From contig JAVGVS010000099.1 in NCBI GenBank assembly GCA_032718565.1, forward strand, positions 370,972 to 434,971: DNA of 64,000 bases, given 5' to 3'. The notes beneath the pieces were generated by a model. The model saw only the letters and a program-made list of their open reading frames with translations, was not told the DNA's origin and made no database searches. Shown here piece after piece: positions 23,283 through 36,189 of the stretch. Origin of the DNA: Distichodus sexfasciatus (lineage: Eukaryota; Chordata; Actinopteri; Characiformes; Distichodontidae). The translations under genes and the position numbers were made by a program. Position 1 is the first letter of the stretch. Each line of letters begins with the position of its first letter.

Positions 23283-24039
23283 AATCAGATTATTGCTTAA
23301 TGTGGTATGACACGACTTCAGGTTGCCAGGTCACATTTTCATTAGTTAGAGTTGTAGATTTGTGTAGGTATGTTGAAGAGTAATTATTTTTAATACAAGC
23401 TTTGTGAATGTAACTTGACTAGGTTCATAAAGATATTAAGTTCATGTGTTAATATGTAGTATTCACAAGGGAATGGACTGCTATCTGAACTTAAGTAGAA
23501 GAAGGTTGTTAGTAAAAATATCAACCCACAAGTCAAACTGAAAGAAAATGCACGTAGTTAAAGTATCTATCTCTAAAAAACAACTCATAGTTTAAGCATT
23601 TTTAAGTTACTTATCAAAATAAATATACCTCATCACATCACTGATATAAGCTCAAGGAAAAAACAGTTAAACCACTAAGAGTAAATATTTAAACTAACCA
23701 TTAATTGCTAAGCATGACCTAAGAGTGTACATTTAGTTGATTTGCTACTAATTTAACCTAATGAAAATGGTTGACCTAATATTTTGGTAACACATTCTTA
23801 AAAAATTTTAGTTATTATTGCTTTTGGTTGCATACATACAAAGTTATTGCCTTAACTCTGTCTCACATAAATGGTTACAGTTTCACATACAAAAGCTGTT
23901 CACTTTGGACACAATTCACATGTGGTTCTCATTATATTGTTTCACTTGTTTTTTGTTTGTGGACTACTCAGTAGTGAGGTGTAATTTCTAAAAGTATTGT
24001 AGATTTCTTAGTTTATTACGTGCGTAAGTACTGAAACTT

Positions 24040-24185
24040 GTACACTCTTAGAATGAAAGTGTAAAAAAATAACACAAATCATGTGCAGCACCTTAGTTCT
24101 TTCATGTGTATCATGTGTAGCACTTTCATGTGTAGCATTTGATACAGTTTGTGTCCATTTTAACGCATCTATTCTAAGAGTGTGT
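24040..24185. repeat. Palindromic MITE
   Basis: The left end 'acactcttagaatgaaagtg' mirrors the right end 'ttctaagagtgtgt'. A relative lies at about 14300-14480 in segment A ('tctatgagtgt'). It is short and non-coding. Confidence 0.55.
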
Positions 24186-24297
24186 ACACACCAAAAAGTC
24201 TTGGCAGCAAATATGTATACGTCTCCCCTCATAATAATAAATATAATGCATGGGGGGCCTTTTTATTCGATATGTCAGAAGGACACTGCGTACAGTA

Positions 24298-24650
24298 CTC
24301 TAAAGAGAACATTGCTGCCAGTCTGCAGTTTGCTAAAGATCATGTGGACAAACCAGAGGAATAATAGTCCGTTTTATGGACAGGTAAAACCAAAATAGAA
24401 CTTTCTGGTTTAAATTAGAAGTTTATGTTTGGAGAAAGGAAAACACTTCACTCCAGCATAAGAACCTTATCCCGCCTGTGAAACTTGGTGGTGGTAGTAT
24501 CATGGTTTAGACCTGTTTTGATGCAGCTGGGCCAGGATGGCTTACCATCATTGATGGAGCAATGGATTGTTATTCATACCAGCAAGTTCTAAAGGAAAAT
24601 GATAGAACATCTGTCTGTGAACTGAAACTCGAGAGGAAGTGCTAACTCAA
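24298..24650 (+). mobile_element. Tc1 fragment split by LINE insertion (left part)
   Basis: It matches 18125-18450 of the segment B Tc1 ('attgctgccagtctgcag', 'cttggtggtggtagtatc'). It stops at about 24650, where LINE sequence starts. The rest of the same Tc1 resumes at about 30300. Confidence 0.8.
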
Positions 24651-26860
24651 GCCAGCCGAATTGTACAAGGCCATTAACAAGCTCCAGACCACGCACCCGG
24701 ATGGATTTGATTACGCTAGCGACTTTAACCACGCAAACTCTAGCAAGTCAGTTCTCCTAAATTCCCCGACGTACGGGTTATGACCTGGACGAGTTTGTAG
24801 AATTGGTGACTTGTTACATCAGCAAGTGCATAGGAGGAAGCATCGGCCCCAAAGAACATCACCACAAGAGCCAACAAAAAGCCCTGGTTCACAGCACAGG
24901 TGCATGCATGGCTAAGAGAGAGATGCTTCCGTCTGGGAATAGATCTGCTCAGAACAGCTAGAGCTAATCTCTCTCACTCCATCCGGCTAAGCAAAGCGAG
25001 CACACGACAAAAGAACTACAGAACCACTTAACCATACACAAAGGCTCGTTGCTGTGTTTATGGCAGGGCATCCAGGCTGGCCACCAGTGCCAGCACCAAA
25101 GTAGCTGTGAGGGGACGCTATTGTCTCCCTGGAGGAGCTGGGAAGCCCCACGCATGGTTTGATGCACTGAACGCATTACCCCACAAAAAGCCATGCCTCC
25201 CATCAATCGACTCAGATCATCTCTCTGCCTGCAGCTGGGACGGAAGAACCTCACCAAGGTCAGTCCATGAAAAGGCTGCCGGTCCACAACATTCCAGGTT
25301 GTGTGCTCAGGAGACTGCGCTTGATCAGCTGGCTGAGTTCCTTACAGACATCTTCAACACATCACTGAGCCAGATGATTGTCTCCAGTGTGCTTCAACCA
25401 CCACCATCATCCCAGTGCCAAAGAAATCTTTCAGTATCTCCCTGAATGACTACTGCCCCAGGCTCTAACCCCATCACCTTGAAGTGCTTTTGAGATTTGT
25501 CATCACACAGGTGAAAAGCAACCTCCCCTAACTCATCGACTCCACCGTAGCTTGTTTTATCGCACAAATATCAGGCCAACTGAGGATGCCATATCCTCTG
25601 CACTTCACCTTTCCCTCTCTTACTTGGACAATAAAGACTCTTATGTTAGATTGCTGTTCATAGACTTTAGTTCAGCATTCAACGCCATCATTCCCTGCAC
25701 GTGTGAAGCTGAGCGATTGTGACTGAGCACCTCACTGGATACTGGATTTCTCAGAGAGGCCTCAGTCTGTCCGAATCGCCATAACGCTTTCCAGCACCAT
25801 CAGACTGAGTACAGGAGCTCACGGCTTCCCCCTCTCAGTCCACTTCTGTTCACACTCAGACCCATTTACTGCACCGCCCTGCACAGCCCAAACCACATCA
25901 CAATTGTCGACGACACAACCGTGGAAGCGACAGCAACAATGAGTCAGCATAAGAAAGAGATGAGTGTTCAGCAGCTGGCTGCCCGAGTGCAGAGAACAAC
26001 CTGTCGCTGAATGTGGACAAAACTAAGGAAATGATTGTCGACTTCAGGAGAACTCACCCCACCCACACACCACTCAGCATCCATGGTTGAGACTGTAAAA
26101 CACTGTTCTTGGGAGTTCACATTCTGTGACTACCTCACCTGACCACCAACACCACCTCCATCCCAAAGCACAGCAGCATCTCCATTTCTGAGATGGCTGA
26201 AGTGAGCCCAATTTCACTATGTGTCTCATAGGGTACAGGATGACCCACCAGCTGTATCTCCGTCTGGTTTGGCAATGGTGACTGTTGCTGATAACAGGCG
26301 GCTTCAAAGATTGCCAGCGCAGCTGGCAACATCATCAGTGCGTCTCTCCCGCTGCTGCAGGACATCTTTCACAAACGCTGCATCAGGAGGGCCTCCTGCA
26401 TCGTGCTTGACCCCTCACATCTCTCACATGGACTCTCTTACACTCCTCCCATCCGCCGCAGACGCACTATACTTGCACCATCCACCAGAATGCGTGATAG
26501 CTTTTTCCCACAAGCCATCAGACTCTTGAACACACTGCCTGCCCACACACACCCAGACTGTAAACTAACTGTTCTCACAAAATCTCTGCATTCTATATAA
26601 TATCATCGTCATGATGCACACGCTGCATATGGACATCTAATTCATGTGCACTGAACTGGCCCTATGAAGATGTAATTCTTCTCAAATGACTGCTGCTACA
26701 ACATCGCTATACACTTGCAATGTCGATGATATTTGGTACCTAATTACTAAATCGCTAATGTATATATCACTGGTCATTTTTCTAACTAACTGGTTCTACA
26801 AATTATTGGAAAAACACACAGACCCTGCCTTCACTACTGTTATAATATCTGCACAAACTT
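24650..26860 (+). mobile_element. L2-like LINE, degraded, forward
   Basis: Broken frames recover a non-LTR reverse transcriptase in order: 'QLAEFLTDIFNTSLSQMIV' near 25330, 'DYCP' with 'MKCF'-like sequence near 25450, and FIDFSSAFN with 'IIP' near 25665. 'VDDTTV', a variant of the catalytic F/YADD box, lies near 25905, then LNVDKTKEMIVDFR near 26015. The C-terminal 'CIRRAS', 'DPSH' and 'FFPQAIRLLNTLP' blocks lie near 26370-26540. Many frameshifts and stops make it dead. The motif set resembles fish L2/CR1-type elements; clade not verified. Confidence 0.8.
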
Positions 26861-26949
26861 AAATGTTAGTCATACTTTTTAAGAGATACTGTTTTATTAA
26901 TAGACTGGAATTTTTCATATTGAAACTGTTGGAAACTGTAACCTCCTGC

Positions 26950-29900
26950 ACATCCATAGCAAAAGTCAATCAGATATCCAAAGATTTTATTGTCAATTCA
27001 CATTTTATGCAAGACATACACATGAGGAACCAAATGCTGTTTCTTCGCTCACTGGTCTGTGTACTCTTCCAATAAGAACCAGGTGTTTACAGATACAAAG
27101 TTTTAATTAAATGTACAGACATTTTATAAAAAGACAAAATAACAAGACATGCATTGTTCCGACAAGGCAAAAAGACATATCAACAAAAAAACAATAAATA
27201 TAGCTGTGCAAAAGATAACAGCAGATAAGGCAGTTGTGCAAATGGTAATAATAGAGTGCAAATGGTAGCAAACATATAAGCTGTACAGTGGTGGATAGGT
27301 ATGAAACAAACATACTATACTAGACTATAGTGCAAAAGAGCAGAGGTGGTCAGTGAGTATATTACTGTCCAGGGGCAGGGGGCAGAGTGGGGAGGTAATG
27401 AATGAGTTCAGCATCCTGACAGCCTGGTGGATGAAGCTGTTTAAGAGTCTGTGGAGCACGCCTGAGGGTCCGGGACCTTCTCCCTGGAAGGCAGAGGCCA
27501 GAGGTAAGGGCAGAGAGGAGTCACTTGAAAGGCCAAGATGGCTCTGCGGGTGAGGAGGGTATGGAAAGTGTCCGTGAGGGGGGGCAGGGGGGTGCCGATG
27601 ATCTTCCTGGCTGTATTCACTACCCGATGGAGAGCCTTACGGCAGGAGGCAGAGCAGTTTCAATACCACACAGCGATACAGCCAGTGATGACACTCTCAA
27701 TGGTGCCTCTATAAAAAGTGTACATGATGGGGGGGTGGAACTTTCGGACTCCTCAGTTTGCGGAGGAAGTAGAGGCGTGTTTGTGCCTTCTTGGTCAGTG
27801 ATGTGTGTTGTTATCCAGGAGAGATCTCAGATGTGCACCCCCAGAAATTTGGTTGTTGTCACCTTCTCCACAGCAACGCCATCGATGGTCAGCGAGGCAT
27901 GCTGAGGAGGTCTTCTCCTGAAATCTATAACCATTTCTTTGGTCTTCTCCACATTGAGGAAGTGATTACCGCTTCTTACACCACTGACCAGTTGGCTTAC
28001 TCTCACTTCTGTAGTTGGTTTCTATTGCTGTTTATGAGGCTCAGTACAGTTGTGTCGTCCGTGAACTTGACGAAGTGGTTTGTGCTGTAGGTTGGCACAC
28101 AGTCGTGTGTCAGTAGTGTAAAGAGCAGTAGACTTAGCACATGACCCCACAGGGAGCCCCAAAGGAGCATCCTGGTTCCAGAGGGGTGTTGCTGTCGCAC
28201 TCCATACTTTTGAGTCTTCTGCTAGAGTCCAACACCCAGTTACAGAGGGAGGTTTTGAGTCCCAAATGTCCAAGTTTTTGAGTAAGCTGCTGGGGAATGA
28301 TTGTATTGAATGCTGAACTGAAGTCTAGGAACAGCATTCGCATATGAGTTCTTGAGTCGAAGGTGTGGAGAGCTGGATGTAAAGCAATGAAATGGCTCAT
28401 CTCTGGACCTGTTTGACCTGTTTGCAAACCGAAATGGGCCGCGGGAGGGGGGAGGGATGTGGACTCGAGCAGTTATCCAAGATCAGTCAGCCGCCTTCGA
28501 AGCACTTCATAATGGTGGACGTCAGTGCAACAGGCCAATAATCATTATAGCTGGCTGGGTGGGGCTTCTTTGGAATTGGTATTATTGTGGAGGCTTTGAA
28601 ACACGTGAGAACAGTCGCTATTCGTAAAGATAAAGATATCTGTGAGGACATCCTTGAGCTCCTCTGCACAACTTTACAACATGACCAGGTAGTATGTTAT
28701 CCCGTCCAGCTGCCTGGCGTAAGTTTATAGTGGAGAGAGTCTTCCTAACACTGGCTGTGATAGCACACACAGCCTGCTCTCGAGAGGGGTGGTCTTTCAG
28801 TTGATGTTGTTCTGTGTTTCAAAGTGACAAAAGAAGTCATTGAGACTGTTCAGCAAAGAGATGTCACTATCACAAGTCTGTGGAGGTGGTTTGTAGTCTG
28901 TGAGGGTTTGAATGCCCCACCAGAGACTCTAGTGTTGCTGAAGTATCCAGATATTTTATTGCTATATTGCTGCTTTGCCATCTTGATTCCATGGGACAGG
29001 TTAGCTCTTGCTGTAACTAGGCCTGCAGTGTCACTGCCCTGAAAGCTGCATCCCGTGCTCTCAGGAGCCTGTGCGCCTGTCAGCCATGGTTTCTGATTTG
29101 CACGAACAGTAACAGTTTTGGTGTGAGTGACATCTTCAATGCATTTAGAGATGCATGCTAAAGAGCCCCAGTGTGGTTTCTATAGTTTGTGTGGCTGTTT
29201 TGAGTGGCAGCTTGTTTGAAATGTCCCAGTCTGTGGTAATGAAAAAGTCTTTAGTGCATAGGAGGCCCTCACACACACCTCTTAGGTTGGTCTGAATGCA
29301 GGTCTCAGCATGATTGTGATGTGATCAGAAAGACACAGATGGGGGAGGGGGAGGCCTTGTAGGCTCCCTTGTATGTTGTGTAAACCAAGTCCAATATGTT
29401 ATCTCCCCTTGTTGGAAAGTCCACATGTTGGTGAAGTTTGGGCAATAAAACCTTTAAATCCGCATGATTGAAATCTCCTGCTGTATGAGAACTGGCCTGC
29501 GCACTGTCTGCTGTTCGCTGATCGCCTGATAGAGAGTTCATTATGCCTCGCCTCCTAACGCTGGTGTTAGTGGTGGGGGGATGTAAAACAGCAACTAGCA
29601 AATGGCCAGTACCTACGTATATAGAAAGGTCGGCATTTAATACTAACGAACTCTGCTAGCGGAGAACAATGTTTGTGAACAACGACAGCGTTCCGACACC
29701 AAGCATCACTGATGTAAACACAAACTCTCCTGCCGCGAGTCTTACCTCCGTCCACTAAGACTCGGTCGTCGTGGTAGCATGTTAGCCCAGATAGATGGAT
29801 AGCGGAGTCCGGGATGTTGTTGTTGAATTAGAACACAGCAGTCCCTCACATCATGCTGCGCAGATCTCAGGAGCTGTATGTGGTCAGTTTTGTTGTCCAG

Positions 29901-30062
29901 TGAGCGTACATTTGCCATAAGCAGTGATGGTATGGCTGGTCTGTGTGGGCTAGCTGCTAGCCTAGCCCGGATGCCTCTGCGCTTGCCCTGCTTCTGCTTT
30001 CTATCACACTACTCGTGCTCTCAAGCGTGATGCAGCAGGTGAGTCCGGGGGTGAAGTAGACC
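26950..30062 (-). mobile_element. L2-like LINE, degraded, reverse
   Basis: On the minus strand the order is: endonuclease part ('RRVCVYISDAWCRNAVVVHK' near 29720, 'CSPLAEFVSIKCRPFYI'), then RT palm blocks ('CFKASTIIPIPKKP' near 28600, 'FLDFSSAFNTIIPQ' near 28320). The C-terminal arm is at 27.35-27.9 kb. The 3' tail near 26960-27000 ('attttattgtcaattca' on plus) abuts the forward LINE, so the two are tail to tail. Frames are broken throughout. Confidence 0.8.
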
Positions 30063-30094
30063 GGCGTAGTAGTTCTGTATACAGGGTTAAAATT

Positions 30095-30300
30095 CCTCAA
30101 AGGCAAGGCAAGGCAAATTTATTTATATAGCACATTTCATACACAGAGGTAATTCAAAGTGCTTTTACATAAAAGGAAGTAGAATAACTATAAAACAATA
30201 ATAAAACAAAAGAAGTAGAACAATCATTAAAAACAATGATCACAACAATAAAACAAAATGATTTAAAAATGATTTAAAAATTGATTTAAAATAAGTTCAA
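30095..30300. mobile_element. Dispersed teleost repeat ('aaggcaaggcaaatttattt')
   Basis: The 'aggcaaatttatttatatag' and 'attcaaagtgcttttacat' signature is an abundant fish interspersed repeat, probably a retroelement 3' end. It is embedded in the Tc1 remnant; no coding. Confidence 0.55.
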
Positions 30301-30556
30301 GACAAAGGTGCAGGACTGGAATGCAGTGCAGTTACGGGAAGCGTTTAGTTGGAGTTATTGTTGCACAGTGCGGTCACATCAGATACTGAAAGCGAAGGTT
30401 TCATTTTATTCATCATTGTAATAAATGTATTGGTTCTATCGGTTAATTAGGCTCTCTTTATCTACTGTTAGGACATCTGTGAAAATCTGCTGTTTTAGAT
30501 CATAATTATGCAGAAATATAAAAAGTTCTAAGGGTTCACAAATTCAAGCAGCACTG
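30300..30556 (+). mobile_element. Tc1 fragment (right part) with terminus
   Basis: It matches 18680-18969 of segment B ('gttggagttattgttgcacag', 'tctctttatctac') and ends 'caagcagcactg', the Tc1 terminus. With 24298-24650 it shows that the LINEs inserted into an existing Tc1. Confidence 0.8.
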
Positions 30557-30771
30557 ATGCAGCAGGTGAGTCCGGGGTGAAGAGACTGCCAGAGTAGTCC
30601 TTGGTCCCGGCTCCGTGACTACCAGGTCTAGGCTGTGAATATGTGTAATGATGCAAAACCTGATGACATTGGAGATCCCACTGAAGGTCTCCTATTCTTA
30701 TATTTTTGGCCATGACTGTATCCATTTTCAAAAGTGACCAGACGTCCATGTTTAGTTTGGTTACATTAAGC

Positions 30772-31400
30772 AGTGTTGCTGAGTAACGAGTTACATTACA
30801 TAACAAAATTATAATTTAATAATTTATCTATAAAATAAAAGTAACAGTAATCAGTTAAATGTGTAATTAAATTACAGTTACTTTCAGGAAATATTCAGGA
30901 TTACAATTTCAGTTACATCTCTGTCTTCTGCAGAAACATTGGCCATATGTTTAATAATATTATTGTTTTGCCATTTATTCTAGGTGTGCACACATTCCTC
31001 CATTTACAGCTGAAAAGTCTGGATACTATTCCTGATATGTCTAATTGGTTCTCTTATCATGTTTGAATTTGCAACACCCATTTGCTGCTGGATCTACAGC
31101 CTACAAGCGGTGTGAGCTGCAGTTTCAAGGAGGCCTGCACTGCCAGATAGGAACTACAATGTAGGGCTAGCCCATTGCAGGAAATAGAAATTAGGTTGCA
31201 TCAATCCCACACTAATACAATGTTATTCAGTGATGTTCTCAACAAATGTTGAATGTCAAATATTTTAATTTATATAAGTATAGATATTCAAAGATCAGCA
31301 TGATCTCACAGTAAAGCTGTGTTGAAGTCCGGTCACGGCTGTGGCTGTGTTGAGGGAGTTTAAAAGGATTTTGACAGCTGTCAGTGTTGAGTAATGCTGT
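30772..31400. mobile_element. hAT fragment, inverted relative to 16374-17218
   Basis: It begins 'cagtgttgctgagtaacg' and is the reverse complement of much of the element at 16.4-17.2 kb (e.g. 'gaaatattcaggattacaat', 'cttatcatgtttgaatttgc'). It ends near 'gagtaatgctgtaag', losing its other terminus. Segment B lacks it at the equivalent position (about 19085-19190), so it post-dates the B/C split or was lost from B. Confidence 0.8.
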
Positions 31401-32725
31401 AAGAATGTTGCCATGAGACAAAACGGCACTGAAAAGTAATGGGCTAAAAACTTAGCCTGCTGCAGTAACAAAACCATGAACAGAAAAGTGATTTCAATTT
31501 TAGGGTCCAAGGCGATTCCATCATGGGGCCCCTCCATATTTGTTCGTTAAAACCCAGACAGAAAAGAAGGGTCATCGCTATAGGGCACCTGGTCAGTATA
31601 AATATTGCTTCAGATGAAGAAGCCAGTAATAATGTGCCTGTTAAAGAATGGTCGATGGTCTCCCCAAAGGAAATTGTTTGTTCAGTTCAATCTTGCTTCT
31701 GGACTGTTGGCAACATAAAAACCTTGTCAGAACTCTACAGAATAAGCGTAGCCTTTACAGAGCTAAATAATTTGGGGCGTTTTTCTATACCTTTGTTTTT
31801 ACATACTTTATGTTGTATTCAGGACATCCTGCTACTTCCAGATTTGTCATAGCTTGATGTAAAATGTTGATACAGTCTTGGAATCAGCCCATTTCTCATG
31901 AATAACTGACCTGCGCCTGTGAAGTTTTTTGACCTTTTTTAAAATCTTTATCTTATATTTATTTTTTATTGACCCACAGAGTTATTATGCAAAGACATTC
32001 TATGGCTTAGTACTGAGAAGACAAATAAGGTTAGTGCCACGAAACACTTCATCGATTTGGTATCCATCTGGATATAGAATACAATTATTTGATAACACTA
32101 CATTTTTCTCTCTCTGTATTTTTTTCTGTTTATCACTCTAACATTAAAAAGTGGAAAAAAATATACTCACTGAAAAATAAGTAGGTCACTTTAAGTTTTA
32201 AATATTTTGTTTTCACTGGAGGTATTTTGGCATATAGAACGCAGCCAGTAGAACTACATTTTTAAGATGATGGCGTATGAAGGCTTAACGCTGCGGTGTT
32301 TACACCGCGGAAATAATATAATTAATGCGTTTTAGGCAGTTATTTTAGTTTACTCACAACTAATTTCTCATACAGAGAATAAATGTAATGTCCGTTAAGG
32401 TGACGGTATGTGTTATGTAAGTTTCTTGAGTTTTTAAAAACTAACTTAATAAGCAACACAAACAGGTAAGTCGGTCTCAGAAAGTGAAAGAATGTTTGGA
32501 AGTGTCTGGAGGGCAGATTTGGGGGCCCCAGACAGTCGTCTAGGATTGCATCATTACAGAACCGCCTCTGACGCAAGTGCTTCAACACAGAAGATTGTTG
32601 GTGTAAAAAGCCAATACGCGACATCCGCAATAGCGGGAACTGGCTTGTTGGGTGGGTGTGTGTGGGTGTGTGCAGGTTATAACAGGGCTTCTTCTCGTCG
32701 GCCCAATTTCACTCTTGGTCCCACC

Positions 32726-33979
32726 ATGGAGCTCCGCTATATTGCTCTTGTGCTTGTTCTTCTGTGTGCCTTCATCTTCACTGGCTCTGAGGGTAAGTGG
32801 ACATCTCCCTGGACCACACAGGGGTTTAGAATCTTGGTTAATTAGGAAGTTATGACGCAGAGAACCTCAAATTTACGAATTTTTGTCGACAGCCAAATAT
32901 CTAAATAGGAAAAACATTTGCTTATTTATTTTATTTTGCAAACGCTAAATCGAACAGATATTTGGTGGGTGGCATAGTGGTGTTTCAAGTGTAAGTAGCT
33001 CTGGATAACAGCGTCTGCTAAATGCCACGAAAGTTAATATATTTAGGAGTAAAAAGAAGAAAAATCACACAAACCCACTAACACGTACTTTTGTTATCTA
33101 TAAGTTAGCTGGATGACAGTTGTGGATTTAAGTGGAGGATAAAGATTTACAGAGTGAAGAACGTCTGCTAAATTCTGCATGTAATTAGGTATTTTCTCAT
33201 ACAGAACGTCTTAAAATTGATCATTAAGTTCTGAAATTGGTCCTTCATATCTAGGAGGTCTAGTGAAAGTGTTGTTAATTTAAGCGGTGATATGAAAGTG
33301 CATTCCTGGCAGACGGCTAATGGGACATCAAACATGGAAATTGGTTTCAGTGTAAGTGCACTTCCACCTCCTACCCTGTGATTTTACGATTACTGTTTGC
33401 GGTCATGTGCCCTGACATGCTTTGCCTGGCTAGCACTGCGCCGCATAGGACAGGTTATTTTCTATACCAAAGTAATCTGCTGGTCACAGGTTTGCTGCAA
33501 CCTAAAATGTCGCCTTTTCACCTTTATACACGAATTACGGTTAGAATGGAACAAGTACGTATCCCAACAAGATGGTTAATGTTTTTTTTTAATCTTAGTA
33601 GGAGGCATCCCAACATGCTGCTTGATTCCTTCGGAGAAAGCTCCGCTTCGCATTTTACAACACGCTACGTCATTTAAGTATCCGACCAAAGGCGGTGCCT
33701 GCGAAATGAATGTACTGATGTGAGTAGAACTATCAGATCTCGACCGTTTCTGGTACCCTTCAATCCTAAAATGTTTATTTTTTCTGGTACGATTGCAATT
33801 AATTTTAGTCCGTCTTTTTGTTTGTTTTTTAAACCAGCGTGACTATAAAACGGAAGAGGTACTGCATCTCCAAGGTGAAAATGCTGAAGCAAATACAAAG
33901 AAGAATCACAGAAGGGGAGAGACGTAAACTAAGAACCCGCAAAGACTGGATAATTACGACCTGCTTGTCCAAACAATGA
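32726..33979 (+). CDS. CC chemokine, copy 3 (CCL20-like, altered tail)
   Basis: Three exons: 32726-32792, 33602-33719, 33838-33979 (327 nt, 108 aa); phases identical to copy 1. The signal peptide (MELRYIALVLVLLCAFIF) is nearly unchanged. Exon 2 keeps the CC pair (GIPTCCLIPSEKAP) and third cysteine (GGACEMNVLI), but the sequence between has diverged strongly from copy 1. Exon 3 begins VTIKRKRYCISK, keeping the fourth cysteine and losing the His-Pro after it. A net indel moves it into another frame, so the tail ends in RTRKDWIITTCLSKQ, read from DNA that is the stop codon and 3' UTR in copy 1, adding a fifth cysteine. The exon structure is intact, so it is probably expressed and secreted, but receptor use may differ. 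It is the last chemokine copy before slc35d2. Confidence 0.8.
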
Positions 33980-34789
33980 CTTACTATGGCAAAGCTATCG
34001 TTTTTGTATTTCTATATGCATGATGGTTTGTACTATGAGGTCTGGATTTGTACTTTATTGTAAATACTACAAATGTCTAAGCTTGGTGAAATACTTCATT
34101 TCATTAAGGGTGGTCAGTGCTTAAAGGGCATAAAGAAAATAAACATCTGAAATCTCTATAGCTGAAAGGTTTCTGATTTTCTGTCATTTTCTAAGTAAAC
34201 AGTGTTAAAGCCACACTTAAAAAAGGTCAGAATACTTCATGCTCAACCTATTTTCTGGTAAAACCCTCCCACTCTATTGATCTTTTTACATATATCGTAG
34301 AGTTTTATATATGCGTAGTTTTTTTTTACATTTGGGTATTGTATTCCATATAAACCTTTTACAGTTAAGAAATAAGCAATAAATAAGCAAAAAATAAATA
34401 AATCAGAAAAAACAGTACTTTCTAATTCTCCATTATGTTTCATGACTAATGGTACGCAACATGTAATGTTGTATACCAATAAATCAGATTATTGCTTAAT
34501 GTGGAAAGATTAATGACTCCTCAGGTTGGCTGGTTTTAGGGTTGTAGGTTTGTATAGGTATGTTTAAGAGTAATTATTTTTAATGCAAGCTTTGTGAATG
34601 TAACTTGACTAGGTTCATAAAGATATTATGTTCATGTGCTGTAGCATTCAAGCATGGAAAGGACTGCTATCTGTATTGAAGTAGAAGAAGTGTTAGTAAA
34701 AAATAGTGTTAAAACTGGCGTTAAAACGCAAGCAGTTCAAACTAAAGTAAAACAACTCAATAGTTTAACTTACTTTAACGCAGAAATTC

Positions 34790-35597
34790 CCTAGAAAGCA
34801 TAGGTGTACAGTAACTAAGTACATTTATATGAGTACTGTAGTTAAGTAGAGTTTTTGAGTATCTTTAATTCACTTGAGTAGTATTTTATTTGGAAACTTA
34901 TGACTTCCACTTCACTACATTTTACAGACAAATACTGTACTTTTCACTTCACTACATTTCTATCAAAGGTTTCGTTACTTGTTACTTTCAAATCTGTGGG
35001 TAAAGTGAGTTTTATTCCCCCTTTCCTAAGACTGTTCTTCCGTTTTCTGTCTTGATTAAAACGTTGTTGCTGTTGGAACGTCATGAAGCTAGAGGTGTAG
35101 AGCTGGGTTTTAAGCAGGTTGGAATGATTTTATGTTCTGAGCAGGCTGCATTTACAGCTACTGCACTGTCCTCCTGATTAACATACACATACAGTATGTG
35201 TGCACACTGGCAGAGCTGTGTCAGAATACTACTATGCTATTTTGTGGGGGTGTGTAGTCTTACAATTAATTAACAAAATAAGCTAATGACTTGTTGTTCT
35301 TTATCAGTTTAGGTTGTGTTTCATTCCGTAACGTTCCAATTCCTTATTCTACAGCTTCTACAACCTTAGTTAGAGGCATTAGGTATTATAAGTGTTGTGG
35401 CAAAAATGCAACAATGCGGTGAAAAAAAGATGTACTTTTAAAACTTAAGTATTTTTTTTAAAACAAGTACTTCAGTACTTTAACTTAAGTAAAAATTTGA
35501 CTGTACGACTTTCACTTGTATCGGAGTAACATTTGACTAGTGGTATCTGTACTTTCACTTAAGTAATGAAGTTAGGTACTTTGCCCACCTTTGTTAG
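34790..35597. mobile_element. Dispersed 'ACTTAAGTA-rich' fish repeat
   Basis: It starts 'gtgtacagtaactaagtac' and ends 'aagttaggtactttgcccacc'. Both ends are dense in AGTACTT/AAGTACT words in inverted arrangement. It interrupts the shared 3' block of segment C and is absent from A and B at that point. No coding seen; likely a non-autonomous DNA element. Confidence 0.6.
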
Positions 35598-36189
35598 AAT
35601 GTGATGAACACTCTCTAAAAATAAATATATCTCATCACATCACTGGTATTAGCTCAAGGAAAAACAGTTCAACCACTAAGGGTAAATATTTAAACTAACC
35701 ATTAATTGCTAAGCATGACCTAAGAGTGTACATTTGGCTGATTTGCTACTAATTTAACCTAATGAAAATGGCTGACCTAATATTTTGCAATACATTCTTT
35801 AAAAAAGTTGTTTTTTTTAGTTGCATACATACAGTTATTGCTTAACCCTATCATACATAAATATGGTTTAAGCAGTTTCATACAAATGCCGTTCACTTTG
35901 GACACAATTCACATGGGGTTTTTATCATATTGTTTCACTTGTTTTTTGTTTGTGGACTGCTCAGTAGTGAGGTGTAATTTCTAAAAGTAGCAAAGTACAG
36001 TAGATTTCGTAGTGTATTACGTTCCTAAGTATTAAAACAGCAGATTTGTAAAAGTTCCCTGCTTAGAAGTCTGGCTAGTTAAATGTTTTACTCGCTATAA
36101 TATTACAAATAATGCATAGGGGCTTGCTTTATTTATATGAAATGGCCCAACCGACTATTAAGCAACACTAGCATAAAACATACAAACTA

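Larger units (their letters stand above)
16248..24290 (+). repeat. Tandem duplication segment B
   Basis: It starts at the slc35d2-exon-1 junction with 'gacggtataaggcg', the equivalent of 11629. It carries an hAT insertion, a decayed Tc1, chemokine copy 2 and the shared 3' block (23284-24250), and ends inside Tc1 sequence shared with segment C. The block 18972-20420 matches segment C at about 30650-32690 but is absent from segment A, so B and C share a more recent common ancestor. Many single-base indels relative to A and C fit decay without selection. Confidence 0.8.
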
